Of a DNA stretch of 39,585 nucleotides, positions 1-7,810 are shown piece after piece (position 1 is the first letter of the stretch; each line of letters opens with the position of its first letter). The notes beneath the pieces were generated by a model. That model did no database searches. It had not been told where the DNA came from and saw nothing but the letters and a program-made list of their open reading frames with translations. This DNA is from Streptococcus rubneri. Its GTDB lineage: Bacteria > Bacillota > Bacilli > Lactobacillales > Streptococcaceae. The translations under genes and the position numbers were made by a program. Location: NCBI RefSeq assembly GCF_004785935.1, contig NZ_SRRP01000001.1, positions 1,536,753 to 1,576,337 on the forward strand. Reading direction: 5' to 3'.

Positions 1-3000
1 AGGACTCGATCGACTCCAATCACATTGACAAGGGCTTCAACGGTTTGTCCTTGGACATGGCCTTTCACACGGACTTGGCCAGCACGACTATAGTCTGCCG
101 CTTCCCATTCAACGGCTTCCTCTTGGGCTTGGCCATCGCTATACACTACAGATACACGGCTTGGAAGCATAGGACTTTCTCCCAAGTAAGCCTGAGTTCG
201 AACCGGTTCAACTCCCAAAACAGAGCGTTCTGCTTGGTCTTTTTTACCAGTAAAGAGGCTCACTTGATCAGAATCCAAACGATCGGAGTCTGCAAATAGG
301 GTAAAGGAGCCTGCTTGCTCAGTTGACTTGACAATGACAACCCCTTTGCCGTTAAAGGCCCGACGTTGCCATGACCCATCTTCCTGGGCTTTATAACGTT
401 CGCGACTAGCTTGTTCTCCATTATCTACTCCGACGATTTGACCTTGTCCATGAAGGTGGAAGTGTACCAAATTGTTAGCTGTTGGCACGACACGCCCCTG
501 ATCATCGACCACCTCGTAGGTAATGTAGGTCAGGTCTTTTCCATCTGCTGCAATGGCATGTTCTTCTTTGACCAGACGAACCCCTGCTGGCTTCCCAGCT
601 GTTTCGATCTTATCGTAAGCAATTTGCTCACCAGCTTCATTCCGAGCAATCGCTTCTACTTTACCAGGCACGTAAGGCACCAACCATTCCAAATAGAGTT
701 GGTCTGGACTTGCCCCTTCTTGATAGGTTCGACCATCAGCTGTTGTCTTCTTGGTAAAGGTTTGAACTCCTCTTGATTCTCCATTGACAACCAATTCCAC
801 GCTGTGGGCATTGGAGAAAACGCGGACTGGGATCCGACCTTCTTCATCCATGACATTCTTAGCCAGTTCTTCATTTTCCCAGTTCCAGTGTGGCAAGAGA
901 TGGGCCATCGGATGTTTGTCAGCTGACAACCACTGGCTTTGGTAGAGGTAATAATCGTTCTTTGGAATTCCTGCTGTATCGACGATACCAAAGTAAGAGC
1001 TTTTTACAGGGGTTGAGTTTTGGTTATGCCATGGAGTTGGCTCGCCAATGTAATCGGTACCGGTCCAGATAAATTGCCCTGCATAGCCAGCATGATCGCG
1101 ATCAAAAGTCCAAGAATCCGTGGCTGTTCTTCCCCAACCTACTCGATCATTTCCGTAGTCTGACTGCTCATAATGACGGTCTTCTTGGTTGCTACCCACC
1201 CATTCTCTTTCAGGGTGATAGTAAGATCCCCGTGTCCGTGTTGCAGAGGACGTCTCTGAACCATAGATGAGCCATGTTGGATGCTTAGCACGCAAGCTCT
1301 CATAGTTGGCTTCTGAATAGTTAAAACCAACAGCATCTAACTCATTTGCTACCTTTTCATGGCCACCTGTTCCATCGCCAAAACGGAACTTATCTGCTCC
1401 CATGGTGACATAGCGGGTCGCATCGACTTCCTTAATTGTCTTGACCAAACGACGAACAGTTGCAACAGATTTGTCTGAACCATCTGCCTCGCCGACTTCA
1501 TTTCCGATTGACCACATAACAATGGCTGGATTGTTCTTGCCGCGTTCCACCATGGTTCGCAGATCATAATCTGACCACTTATCCCCTTTCCGAGCTTCTG
1601 GGTGAGTGGCATCTTGCTCAAAGAAACGACCATAGTCGTATTGCTTTTTACCGCCATACCAGGTATCAAAAGCTTCTTCTTGAACCATCAAGCCCAGTTC
1701 CGCTGCGATTTGCAAGGTTTGCTCACTTGCTGGGTTGTGGGTCGTCCGAATAGAATTGACTCCCATGTCCTTCATTTGTTTCAGACGACGGTACTCCGCC
1801 TTATAATTTTCTTCAGCTCCAAGGGCCCCATGGTCATGATGAAGGGATACCCCGTGGAATTTCGTAGCCACACCATTCAGGAAGAAACCTCCTTCTGGTG
1901 TCCAGTTCATATAACGGTAGCCAAAGCGTTCTTTTTGAACATCCACTAATTGTGCATCTCGATAAACACGAGTATACAAAGTATAGAGGGCTGGGTTATT
2001 GGTCTTCACATCCCAGAGGGTCGGTTTTTCCACTTGAAGAGTATGAGATAGGTGGACTTCTTGACCAGCTAAGACAGATTGAGCTTCACTACGGACCTTT
2101 TGACTAACGGCTTGACCATTTTGGTCTAGGATTTCGTACTCCGCATAGATCTCATGGGCTTGATCGTCTTGATTGACAATGCGACTCTTAACGAGGGTAT
2201 CGACAGCCCCATTCTTTTGTTCTTCTAATTTTGGACTAGTGATAGTAGTACCATACTTAGCCAGATGGACCTTATCTGTGACTGTTAGTTTCACATCCCG
2301 ATAGATTCCACTACCTGAATACCAACGACTACTTGGTTGTTGGTTGACTACATGAACTGCAATACTATTTTCACTACCGTCTGTATTCAAATAAGGAGTG
2401 ATATCATAAGAAAAAGCATTGTAACCATTTGGATAGTGTCCAACAAATTGACCGTTGACATAAACCTTGGAATCCATATAGACTCCACCAAAGTCGAGGC
2501 GTACTTTTTTATCTAAGTCCTGATCCTCTAGACGGAAGGTTTTACGATACCATGCATCTCCACCGTTGAGTTGGCCTCCTTCGTTTTGAGCAGGTGAGTT
2601 GTGGTCAAAGTTAAAGAAAATAGACCAGTCATGGGGAAGATCCAGTTTCTTCCAATCCTTGACATCGACATTTCTCCCTTCCGCACCAGAGCCTGCATTG
2701 AGTTTAAAATACCAATCTTTATTAAAATCTCGTTCGCGATCTTGCACCATATCCTCTGCTCCCTTGCTTTGTTCTTGAGAGCTCACTTGAGCAGCTTCCG
2801 CTGCACGATCCCTACCACTCTGCTCAGCAAGAGTTTGTTTTTCTCCTGCTGGCACTACTTGCACTTCCTCTTTCTTTTCAGGAGTAATGACAGCTGGAGC
2901 CTCTATAGTAGTTCTTTCAACTGCGCCTTCTGTCACAAGCGGTTGTTCACTAGATGGTGTCACCTCCTCTTCTGCTAGAGCTTTTCCATCCTCCTGAGCT

Positions 3001-3110
3001 AAGACAGACGGAGCACCAAAGAAGGAAACACCGATTAACACGGAGCAAGCTCCAACCGCTAACTTGCGAATACTAAACACACTGCGCTTTTCAAAAAATG
3101 ACTTTCCCAT
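1..3110 (-). CDS. bgaA: Surface beta-galactosidase BgaA, N-terminal part (cut by left window edge)
   Basis: This is a glycoside hydrolase family 2 enzyme that removes terminal beta-galactose from host glycans at the cell surface. The ATG at 3110 follows a GGAGGT ribosome-binding site. The protein opens with a YSIRK/G-S-type signal peptide (FSIRKLAVGACS motif, then cleavage near VLAQ), typical of streptococcal wall-anchored proteins. A Glu/Pro-rich linker follows, then the jelly-roll, Ig-like and TIM-barrel domains of GH2. The acid/base motif GNEVGE puts the catalytic Glu at residue 538, and YGSETSS puts the nucleophile at residue 619. The 81-residue spacing equals that between E564 and E645 of pneumococcal BgaA. 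About 1036 codons are open to position 1 with no stop, so the C-terminal modules and any LPXTG anchor lie outside. A cre site and a sigma-A promoter lie upstream. Family assignment is secure; the exact name rests on similarity recalled, not searched. Confidence 0.93.
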   Translation of the reverse strand, partial: MGKSFFEKRSVFSIRKLAVGACSVLIGVSFFGAPSVLAQEDGKALAEEEVTPSSEQPLVTEGAVERTTIEAPAVITPEKKEEVQVVPAGEKQTLAEQSGRDRAAEAAQVSSQEQSKGAEDMVQDRERDFNKDWYFKLNAGSGAEGRNVDVKDWKKLDLPHDWSIFFNFDHNSPAQNEGGQLNGGDAWYRKTFRLEDQDLDKKVRLDFGGVYMDSKVYVNGQFVGHYPNGYNAFSYDITPYLNTDGSENSIAVHVVNQQPSSRWYSGSGIYRDVKLTVTDKVHLAKYGTTITSPKLEEQKNGAVDTLVKSRIVNQDDQAHEIYAEYEILDQNGQAVSQKVRSEAQSVLAGQEVHLSHTLQVEKPTLWDVKTNNPALYTLYTRVYRDAQLVDVQKERFGYRYMNWTPEGGFFLNGVATKFHGVSLHHDHGALGAEENYKAEYRRLKQMKDMGVNSIRTTHNPASEQTLQIAAELGLMVQEEAFDTWYGGKKQYDYGRFFEQDATHPEARKGDKWSDYDLRTMVERGKNNPAIVMWSIGNEVGEADGSDKSVATVRRLVKTIKEVDATRYVTMGADKFRFGDGTGGHEKVANELDAVGFNYSEANYESLRAKHPTWLIYGSETSSATRTRGSYYHPEREWVGSNQEDRHYEQSDYGNDRVGWGRTATDSWTFDRDHAGYAGQFIWTGTDYIGEPTPWHNQNSTPVKSSYFGIVDTAGIPKNDYYLYQSQWLSADKHPMAHLLPHWNWENEELAKNVMDEEGRIPVRVFSNAHSVELVVNGESRGVQTFTKKTTADGRTYQEGASPDQLYLEWLVPYVPGKVEAIARNEAGEQIAYDKIETAGKPAGVRLVKEEHAIAADGKDLTYITYEVVDDQGRVVPTANNLVHFHLHGQGQIVGVDNGEQASRERYKAQEDGSWQRRAFNGKGVVIVKSTEQAGSFTLFADSDRLDSDQVSLFTGKKDQAERSVLGVEPVRTQAYLGESPMLPSRVSVVYSDGQAQEEAVEWEAADYSRAGQVRVKGHVQGQTVEALVNVIGVDRV

Positions 3111-3140
3111 AAATAACCTCCTCTTGGGATCATGTGATAA

Positions 3141-3154
3141 CGTAAGCGCTTTCA
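3141..3154. promoter_or_regulatory. Catabolite-responsive element (cre) for bgaA
   Basis: The 14-mer CGTAAGCGCTTTCA matches the cre consensus TGWAANCGNTNWCA at 13 of 14 positions, and its reverse complement matches equally well. It lies about 35 nt downstream of the bgaA -10 element, where bound CcpA would block elongation. Glucose repression of bgaA is inferred. Confidence 0.8.
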
Positions 3155-3188
3155 ATACTGGGTAAACAGTAGAGAATCTCACCTAATA

Positions 3189-3216
3189 ACTATACCAAAT
3201 AATCTTACTTAAACAA
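3189..3216 (-). promoter_or_regulatory. bgaA promoter
   Basis: Read on the minus strand, a -35 TTGTTT (3211-3216) and a -10 TATAGT (3189-3194) are separated by 16 bp. The 5' leader of about 70 nt contains the cre site. Seen by eye and not tested. Confidence 0.6.
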
Positions 3217-3460
3217 GAGAAGAATCCGAGTGTCTTTAGTTTGATTAAAAAGAACTATAATTTGTAGAGCAAAGAAAATCGTCCTTTTTTACCGAAAAAT
3301 ACAAAATTTGGATGAAGCTTAACTATTTAATAGATTTTGGTAAATTTCCAAATTATTTTCTGAAAACTTGAAGAGCACTAAAATTCCTCTTGCTTTTTTC
3401 ACAAACTAGCCGGAAGTTACTGCTTCTGTTTTAGATTTGCAGAATTTTTAGTCTGAATGG

Positions 3461-3489
3461 TTGTGAATTTAACGAAGATAGAGTAGAAT
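3461..3489 (+). promoter_or_regulatory. Promoter of the small multidrug-export family gene
   Basis: TTGTGA (3461-3466) and TAGAAT (3484-3489) are separated by 17 bp. The predicted start of transcription is about 25 nt before the ATG at 3518. The rest of the stretch between this promoter and the bgaA promoter (3217-3460) is AT-rich and shows no gene. Confidence 0.65.
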
Positions 3490-3517
3490 GGAAAGGATCA
3501 ATTAAAAAGGAAATCTA

Positions 3518-3988
3518 ATGAAATACATTCTTACATTTTTAATCTCTATGGTTCCTCTCGTGGAACTCCGTGGAGCTGTTCCCTTTGCTATTTCAAGAGG
3601 AATTCCCCTCTGGCAGGCGCTCACGATTGGGGTTATCGGCAATATGCTTCCGATTCCTCTTATCTTCTTTTTTGCTCGTCATATTCTCGCCTGGGGAGCA
3701 GATAAACCTATCATCGGTTCCTTCTTCACCTGGTGTTTGAATAAGGGCCATAAGGGCGGTCAAAAATTAGAAAAAGCTGCAGGAGATAAAGGAATCTTTT
3801 GGGCCCTTCTTCTCTTTGTTGGGATTCCTCTCCCAGGAACAGGAGCCTGGACAGGAACCCTCGCCGCTTCCATCCTAGATTGGGATTTCAAACGCAGTGT
3901 TCTAGCAGTTATGTTAGGGGTTATTCTAGCAGGTCTTATCATGGGGATTCTTTCTCTTTTACTTGGACTGGATACCTTCGCTCATTAA
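3518..3988 (+). CDS. Small multi-drug export family membrane protein (COG2426-like)
   Basis: A 156-aa polytopic membrane protein with about four hydrophobic segments (roughly residues 2-22, 33-55, 89-112 and 126-150). The motifs VELRGAVPFAISRG near the N-terminus and GIPLPGTGAWTGTLAAS near residue 103 are the hallmarks of the Sm_multidrug_ex family (PF06695). The family name comes from sparse early reports, and the transported substrate is not established, so the function should be read as unknown membrane transporter-like. The ATG is preceded by AAAAAGGAAATCT, an adequate ribosome-binding site, and by its own promoter. The gene is monocistronic: a strong hairpin terminator follows directly, and the converging tsf gene lies beyond it. 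Confidence 0.8.
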   Translation: MKYILTFLISMVPLVELRGAVPFAISRGIPLWQALTIGVIGNMLPIPLIFFFARHILAWGADKPIIGSFFTWCLNKGHKGGQKLEKAAGDKGIFWALLLFVGIPLPGTGAWTGTLAASILDWDFKRSVLAVMLGVILAGLIMGILSLLLGLDTFAH

Positions 3989-3992
3989 GCAC

Positions 3993-4024
3993 AAAAGGAC
4001 TGAAACAGTTGTTTCAGTCCTTTT
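3993..4024 (+). terminator. Intrinsic terminator of the 3518 gene
   Basis: A 14-bp perfect stem AAAAGGACTGAAAC / GTTTCAGTCCTTTT with an AGTT loop and a short T-run. It could act in both directions. Confidence 0.85.
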
Positions 4025-4034
4025 CATCTTGCAT

Positions 4035-4064
4035 AAAAGAGGTTTCTGTGTTGAAACCTCTTTT
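4035..4064 (-). terminator. Terminator of tsf, bidirectional
   Basis: A 12-bp stem AAAAGAGGTTTC / GAAACCTCTTTT around a TGTGTT loop lies between the converging genes, 12 nt after the tsf stop. It is flanked by T residues on both strands. Confidence 0.8.
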
Positions 4065-4075
4065 TGTAGCCTATC

Positions 4076-5116
4076 TTAGTTATTAAGAGCTGCTGCCATT
4101 GTAGCTGCAACTTCTGCTTCAAAATCATTTGAAGCTTTTTCAATACCTTCACCAACTTCAAAGCGAACAAATTCAACAACTGAAGCATTTACTGATTCAA
4201 GGTAAGCTTCCACTGTCTTGCTGTCGTCCATGATGTAGACTTGTGCAAGAAGTGTGTAAGCTTGGTCAACTTTCGTGTTGTCCAAGAAGAAGCGATCCAT
4301 TTTACCTGGGATGATTTTATCCCAGATTTTTTCTGGTTTACCTTCAGCTGCCAATTCAGCTTTGATATCTTCTTCAGCTTGAGCGACCACTTCGTCAGTC
4401 AATTGAGCTTTAGAACCATACTTCAAGTGTGGAAGAGCTGGTTTACCAACCATTGCACGGCTTTCGTTGTCTTGGTCGATCACGTGGTTCAATTGTGCCA
4501 ACTCATCTTTCACGAATTGCTCATCCAATTCTTTGTAAGAAAGAACGGTTGGTTTCATTGCAGCGATGTGCATTGAAATTTGTTTAGCAAGTGCTTCGTC
4601 TCCACCTTCGACAACAGAGATAACACCGATACGTCCACCGTTGTGTTGGTATGCACCGAAGTGTTGTGCATCTGTTTTTTCAAGCAAAGCAAAACGACGG
4701 AATGAGATTTTTTCTCCGATTGTAGCTGTTGCAGATACGTATGCTGCTTCAAGAGTTTCACCTGAAGGCATTGTCAAAGCAAGAGCTTCTTCATTGTTAG
4801 CTGGTTTCCCTTGAGCAATCACTTTCGCAGTTTCGTTTACCAATTCAACGAATTGAGCGTTTTTCGCAACGAAGTCTGTCTCAGCGTTCACTTCAACTAC
4901 TGCTGCAACGTTTCCATCAACATAAACACCAGTCAAGCCTTCAGCGGCAACACGGTCAGCTTTCTTAGCTGCTTTTGCCATCCCTTTTTCACGAAGCAAT
5001 TCGATCGCTTTTTCGATGTCACCATCAACTTCAACCAATGCTTTCTTAGCGTCCATGACACCAGCACCAGATTTTTCACGCAACTCTTTAACAAGTTTAG
5101 CTGTAATTTCTGCCAT
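4076..5116 (-). CDS. tsf: Elongation factor Ts
   Basis: EF-Ts is the nucleotide exchange factor that recycles EF-Tu-GDP during translation. The 346-aa product begins [19 protein letters not shown], the N-terminal UBA-like domain, with the conserved MDAKKAL segment. The TDFVAKN motif near residue 80 contacts EF-Tu. The length is normal for streptococci, which carry the extended form with a long second core subdomain. The ATG has an AGGAGAATCAAA ribosome-binding site. It lies 76 nt downstream of rpsB, the classic rpsB-tsf arrangement, with a hairpin between the two genes and a terminator after the stop. Confidence 0.98.
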   Translation of the reverse strand: MAEITAKLVKELREKSGAGVMDAKKALVEVDGDIEKAIELLREKGMAKAAKKADRVAAEGLTGVYVDGNVAAVVEVNAETDFVAKNAQFVELVNETAKVIAQGKPANNEEALALTMPSGETLEAAYVSATATIGEKISFRRFALLEKTDAQHFGAYQHNGGRIGVISVVEGGDEALAKQISMHIAAMKPTVLSYKELDEQFVKDELAQLNHVIDQDNESRAMVGKPALPHLKYGSKAQLTDEVVAQAEEDIKAELAAEGKPEKIWDKIIPGKMDRFFLDNTKVDQAYTLLAQVYIMDDSKTVEAYLESVNASVVEFVRFEVGEGIEKASNDFEAEVAATMAAALNN

Positions 5117-5144
5117 TTTGATTCTCCTATATTTTTTTAAAAAT

Positions 5145-5173
5145 AGGAGAGCCGGGCTAAGCCCCGCCCTCCT
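5145..5173 (-). terminator. Hairpin between rpsB and tsf (attenuator or partial terminator)
   Basis: On the minus strand a 13-nt arm, AGGAGGGCGGGGC, faces GCCCGGCTCTCCT across a TTA loop: 12 of 13 positions pair, one of them G-U. ATTTTT follows, then the tsf ribosome-binding site. The position suggests partial termination, or an RNA processing point, that lowers tsf relative to rpsB. Confidence 0.7.
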
Positions 5174-5192
5174 AGGTAATTACGATTATGAA

Positions 5193-5975
5193 TTAAGCGT
5201 TGTCGCCTTCTACAACTTCAACGATTTCTTCGATTGAATCTGCTTGAGTTTCAGTTGCTGCTAATTCAGCTTCAACTGCTGCAACTGCGTCTTCACCTTG
5301 ACGACCTTCGATAATTGCGTCAGCCATTTTCGCAGTGATCAATTTAACAGCGCGGATTGCATCATCGTTAGCTGGAATGATAACATCGATATCGTCTGGA
5401 TCAGTATTTGTGTCGACCATCGCTACAACTGGGATTCCCAATTTCTTCGCTTCTTTAACAGCGATTTGCTCTTTATGTGGGTCAACAACGTACATTACGT
5501 CTGGGATACGAGGCATATCTTCGATACCGCCCAAGAATTTTTCAAGACGAGCGCGTTGTTTGTTAAGAAGTGCAACTTCTTTCTTAGGAAGAACGTCGAA
5601 GATTCCTTCTTCTTCCATACGTTTAATTTCTTTCAAACGAGCGATACGTTTTTGGATTGTTCCCCAGTTAGTAAGGGTACCACCCAACCAACGGTGGTTG
5701 ATGAAGTATTGACCAGAACGAACAGCTTCTTCAGCAACAGCTTCAGCAGCTTGTTTCTTAGTACCAACAAACAATACAACTGCATCGTTTGCAGCAGCAT
5801 CACGCATGAAGTCATAAGCTTGATCAGCGTATTTTACAGTTTGTTGCAAGTCGATCACGTGGATTCCGTTACGCTCAGTGAAGATGTACTTAGCCATCTT
5901 AGGGTTCCAGCGACGAGTTTGGTGACCAAAGTGTACACCAGCCTCAAGAAGTTGTTTCATTGAAATTACTGCCAT
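5193..5975 (-). CDS. rpsB: 30S ribosomal protein S2
   Basis: A 260-aa small-subunit protein. The start is the ATG at 5975, giving [22 protein letters not shown], the invariant S2 N-terminus. An AAGGAG ribosome-binding site is 8-10 nt upstream. The reading frame stays open further upstream to 6179, but that stretch covers the promoter and leader and is not coding. Conserved S2 features are visible: the [13 protein letters not shown] start, [10 protein letters not shown] near residue 65, and the [12 protein letters not shown] block near residue 90. The acidic C-terminal tail is typical of Firmicutes. It is transcribed from its own promoter through a leader of about 115 nt and followed by tsf. 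Confidence 0.98.
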   Translation of the reverse strand: MAVISMKQLLEAGVHFGHQTRRWNPKMAKYIFTERNGIHVIDLQQTVKYADQAYDFMRDAAANDAVVLFVGTKKQAAEAVAEEAVRSGQYFINHRWLGGTLTNWGTIQKRIARLKEIKRMEEEGIFDVLPKKEVALLNKQRARLEKFLGGIEDMPRIPDVMYVVDPHKEQIAVKEAKKLGIPVVAMVDTNTDPDDIDVIIPANDDAIRAVKLITAKMADAIIEGRQGEDAVAAVEAELAATETQADSIEEIVEVVEGDNA

Positions 5976-6090
5976 GAGTAAATTCTCCTTTTTGTTTTTT
6001 TCTCCTCTCCCAGACGTCAGCTTGCAACACGACCACAAGGGCAACGGTGCCACAATGGATCCAGGATGAGTATTTATTGCTTTACGCAAC
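5976..6090 (-). promoter_or_regulatory. rpsB 5' leader, probably a structured ribosomal-protein leader
   Basis: About 115 nt of untranslated leader separate the predicted transcription start from the rpsB ATG. The central part is GC-richer than its surroundings and contains a GGCA-CCGT-TGCC stem-loop, two copies of TTGTGG and a TGGATCCA palindrome. S2 regulates its own operon in several bacteria. The same logic is inferred here but not shown. Confidence 0.5.
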
Positions 6091-6096
6091 TTTATA

Positions 6097-6125
6097 AGTA
6101 TAGCAGATTTAGAAGCTTTTTGCAA
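6097..6125 (-). promoter_or_regulatory. rpsB-tsf promoter
   Basis: TTGCAA (6120-6125) and TATACT (6097-6102) are separated by 17 bp on the minus strand. This is a strong vegetative promoter. The stretch 6126-6370 between it and the tRNA promoter shows no gene. Confidence 0.8.
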
Positions 6126-6374
6126 GTCATTTGAGAGATTTTCCTGGCTAATCAAATCCTCCTTGCTCACTACTTGCAAAGAGAAAATCTAGGTCCTCGT
6201 TTCGATGAAACTCCTCTGCTCGCAAACTTTTTCAGTCACACTCTTTCTCCATCATGAATCAACTAATGATCATCATATTTTCAGCCCCTTTACCTTAAAA
6301 ATGTTGAGCCTGTCAACAAGGACTTTCCTTATTTATTCTTGTCTCTTTTTGTAAAGTTTGTGAAAAACTTTTTC

Positions 6375-6403
6375 TTGACCAAATCTGATTTTTAGGTTAA
6401 AAT
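6375..6403 (+). promoter_or_regulatory. tRNA-Cys promoter
   Basis: TTGACC (6375-6380) and TAAAAT (6398-6403) with 17-bp spacing, ending 12 nt before the mature tRNA 5' end. Confidence 0.75.
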
Positions 6404-6415
6404 AGTATATGTTAT

Positions 6416-6486
6416 GGCGGTATAGCCAAGTGGTAAGGCACGGCTCTGCAAAAGCTTGATCGTCGGTTCAAATCCGTCTACCGCCT
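6416..6486 (+). tRNA. tRNA-Cys (anticodon GCA)
   Basis: A 71-nt cloverleaf. The acceptor stem GGCGGTA/TACCGCC has seven perfect pairs; the D arm is GCC...GGC; the anticodon loop CTGCAAA gives anticodon GCA; the T-loop is TTCAAAT; the discriminator is T. CCA is not encoded. By this folding the anticodon stem has a C-U mismatch at its outer pair and a G-U next to it, and the T stem has one U-U. It is transcribed alone, with its own promoter and terminator. Confidence 0.93.
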
Positions 6487-6526
6487 TGATGATAAAACTT
6501 TATATTGGTTTATTCCTTTATATCGT

Positions 6527-6552
6527 AAAGCCCTAGAAATAGGGCTTTTTTG
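6527..6552 (+). terminator. tRNA-Cys terminator
   Basis: An AAAGCCCT / AGGGCTTT stem with an AGAAAT loop, followed by a T-run. Confidence 0.85.
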
Positions 6553-6583
6553 TTTTTTGAAGTAGCAATTGAAGGCTACTATA

Positions 6584-6622
6584 AAAACTCTGGTTAAGAC
6601 GATTCATCTTAACCAGAGTTTT
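6584..6622 (-). terminator. nusG terminator, bidirectional
   Basis: A 16-bp perfect stem AAAACTCTGGTTAAGA / TCTTAACCAGAGTTTT with a 7-nt loop, located 3 nt after the nusG stop. T-runs are formed on both strands. Confidence 0.88.
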
Positions 6623-6625
6623 ATC

Positions 6626-7162
6626 TTATAATTCAGCAATTTGGTTGAGGTTAACTTCAGCAACTGTATCATTTCCGAACATGGAAATAATCATTTTCAC
6701 CTTGTTATTGTCAATTTCAGTGATCTTACCAGTGTAGTCAGTAAAGGCTCCATCGATAATCCGAACGGTATCTCCTACCTTGACATCAATGTTGAAGTCT
6801 TGTACAGTTTGTCCCATAGAAATCAAGATATTGCGAATCTCATCTTCCAAGAGAGGAGTCGGTTTTGAACGGTTCCCGTGAGAGCCAACAAAGCCCGTTA
6901 CGTTTGGCGTATTCCGAACGACAAACCAAGCTTCATCTGTCATGACCATCTCAACCAAGACATAACCAGGGAAGCGGTTTTCTTCGATTTCTTTTGTTTT
7001 TCCGTTCTTTTCAACTTGTACAGTTTGAGTAGGGATTTCTACCCGCAAGATATTTTCCAACATGTTGTAGGTCTGTGCCCGTTGAAGAAGATTTTCCTTC
7101 ACTTTATTTTCATAGCCTGAGTAAGTCTGCAAGACAAACCAGCCTTTATCAAAACTATCCAT
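6626..7162 (-). CDS. nusG: Transcription termination/antitermination factor NusG
   Basis: NusG binds RNA polymerase and modulates elongation, pausing and rRNA antitermination. The 178-aa product has the NGN domain (WFVLQTYSGYENKVKENL at residues 8-25, and FPGYVLVEMVMTDEAWFVVRNTPNVTGFVG around residues 64-93). A C-terminal KOW domain follows (VGDTVRIIDGAFTDYTGKI from about residue 128). The length is normal. The start at 7162 has an AGAAAGGAAACTCAA ribosome-binding site. The gene follows rpmG-secE in the usual order, but a terminator after secE and an extended -10 promoter upstream suggest largely independent transcription. Confidence 0.98.
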   Translation of the reverse strand: MDSFDKGWFVLQTYSGYENKVKENLLQRAQTYNMLENILRVEIPTQTVQVEKNGKTKEIEENRFPGYVLVEMVMTDEAWFVVRNTPNVTGFVGSHGNRSKPTPLLEDEIRNILISMGQTVQDFNIDVKVGDTVRIIDGAFTDYTGKITEIDNNKVKMIISMFGNDTVAEVNLNQIAEL

Positions 7163-7211
7163 TTGAGTTTCCTTTCTGATCTGATAGAAGTCATCGCTTC
7201 ATCACGATACT

Positions 7212-7243
7212 AAAAAAAGCCTAGCGGCTCTCGTTTTCCTAGG
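7212..7243 (-). terminator. Terminator-like hairpin in the nusG leader
   Basis: On the minus strand CCTAG (7239-7243) can pair with CTAGG (7220-7224), and a run of seven T follows directly. It lies just after the promoter and about 50 nt before the nusG ATG, so it could act as an attenuator. The stem is short and the loop can form alternatives. Confidence 0.45.
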
Positions 7244-7246
7244 TCC

Positions 7247-7255
7247 ATTATAACA
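7247..7255 (-). promoter_or_regulatory. nusG promoter (extended -10)
   Basis: TGTTATAAT on the minus strand is a perfect extended -10 element. The -35 region (around TTTGCT) is weak. It yields a leader of about 80 nt. Confidence 0.6.
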
Positions 7256-7305
7256 TAAAACTAGAGAAAGCAAAGTAATTTCTTTGTTTTTTTCTGTTCC
7301 AGTAA

Positions 7306-7330
7306 GAAAAAAAGCATCCTCTTGGGACGC
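7306..7330 (-). terminator. Terminator after secE
   Basis: A GCGTCC / GGATGC stem (one G-U pair) with a CAAGA loop, followed by a run of eight T on the minus strand, 16 nt after the secE stop. Confidence 0.75.
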
Positions 7331-7345
7331 GATTTTTCTTGCTTC

Positions 7346-7522
7346 TTAGAACAAATCAATAATTTGTAAAATACCTTTCGCTACTACGCGGTCGAAGAAA
7401 TAAATCAAGACTACGAAGAAAGCAGTATACTCAATCACGGAGATAAAGTTTTTCCATCTTTCTTTGCGAGTAGGCCAAGTCGTGTTCTTAAGTAAGACAA
7501 AAATATCTCTGATAAATTTCAC
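7346..7522 (-). CDS. secE: Preprotein translocase subunit SecE
   Basis: A 58-aa single-span membrane protein of the SecYEG channel. It starts at GTG (7522) with AGGAG 6 nt upstream and ends at TAA 7346. The sequence shows the conserved amphipathic segment around TTWPTRKE (residues 14-21) followed by a transmembrane helix (EYTAFFVVLIYFFD, about residues 31-44). The short, one-helix form is normal in Firmicutes. It sits 9 nt after rpmG and before nusG, the standard order. It is easily missed because of its small size and GTG start. Confidence 0.95.
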   Translation of the reverse strand: MKFIRDIFVLLKNTTWPTRKERWKNFISVIEYTAFFVVLIYFFDRVVAKGILQIIDLF

Positions 7523-7531
7523 AACAATCTC

Positions 7532-7684
7532 CTATCTGGTTTCTTTATGAATTGTATATTTACTACAATGTTTACAAAACTTGTTAACTTCTAGACGTTT
7601 TGGTTTTGGCGTCGCACTCAACTTGATTGAGTAGTTGCGTGACCCACAAACCGTACACGCTAGACTTGCTTTTTTTAATGCCAT
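7532..7684 (-). CDS. rpmG: 50S ribosomal protein L33, zinc-binding (C+) form
   Basis: A 50-aa large-subunit protein. The ATG at 7684 follows GGAGGCGTT; the upstream extension of the frame covers the promoter and is not coding. Two CxxC pairs, C10-C13 and C37-C40, mark the zinc-ribbon C+ paralogue. Streptococci usually also carry a zinc-independent C- L33 elsewhere, which is repressed under zinc-replete conditions. A strong promoter lies 20 nt upstream, and secE follows. Confidence 0.96.
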   Translation of the reverse strand: MALKKASLACTVCGSRNYSIKLSATPKPKRLEVNKFCKHCSKYTIHKETR

Positions 7685-7702
7685 AACGCCTCCATTCACA
7701 CC

Positions 7703-7731
7703 ATTATAGCAAGTTTTCACTTTTTTGACAA
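7703..7731 (-). promoter_or_regulatory. rpmG-secE promoter
   Basis: TTGTCA (7726-7731) and a consensus TATAAT (7703-7708) at 17-bp spacing. It is close to consensus, as expected for a ribosomal protein operon. Confidence 0.88.
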
Positions 7732-7761
7732 GAACTTCTGCTTTATAGAGACGCATTTTAT

Positions 7762-7789
7762 TTGGCTTTTCCCCATGATTTGATACAAT
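7762..7789 (+). promoter_or_regulatory. Promoter of the 7811 metallopeptidase gene
   Basis: TTGGCT (7762-7767), a 16-bp spacer and TACAAT (7784-7789). The AAAGGAG ribosome-binding site follows, so the leader is very short. It is divergent from the rpmG promoter 30 bp away. Confidence 0.65.
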
Positions 7790-7810
7790 ATAGTAGATAA
7801 AGGAGAAATT

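Noticed and set aside
5298-5963. 221-codon open frame on the plus strand
   Set aside because: Antisense to rpsB, a highly expressed gene whose biased codons suppress stops in the opposite frame.
5976-6179. N-terminal extension of rpsB to an upstream ATG
   Set aside because: The region holds the promoter and leader, and the S2 family starts at [10 protein letters not shown] with a good ribosome-binding site.
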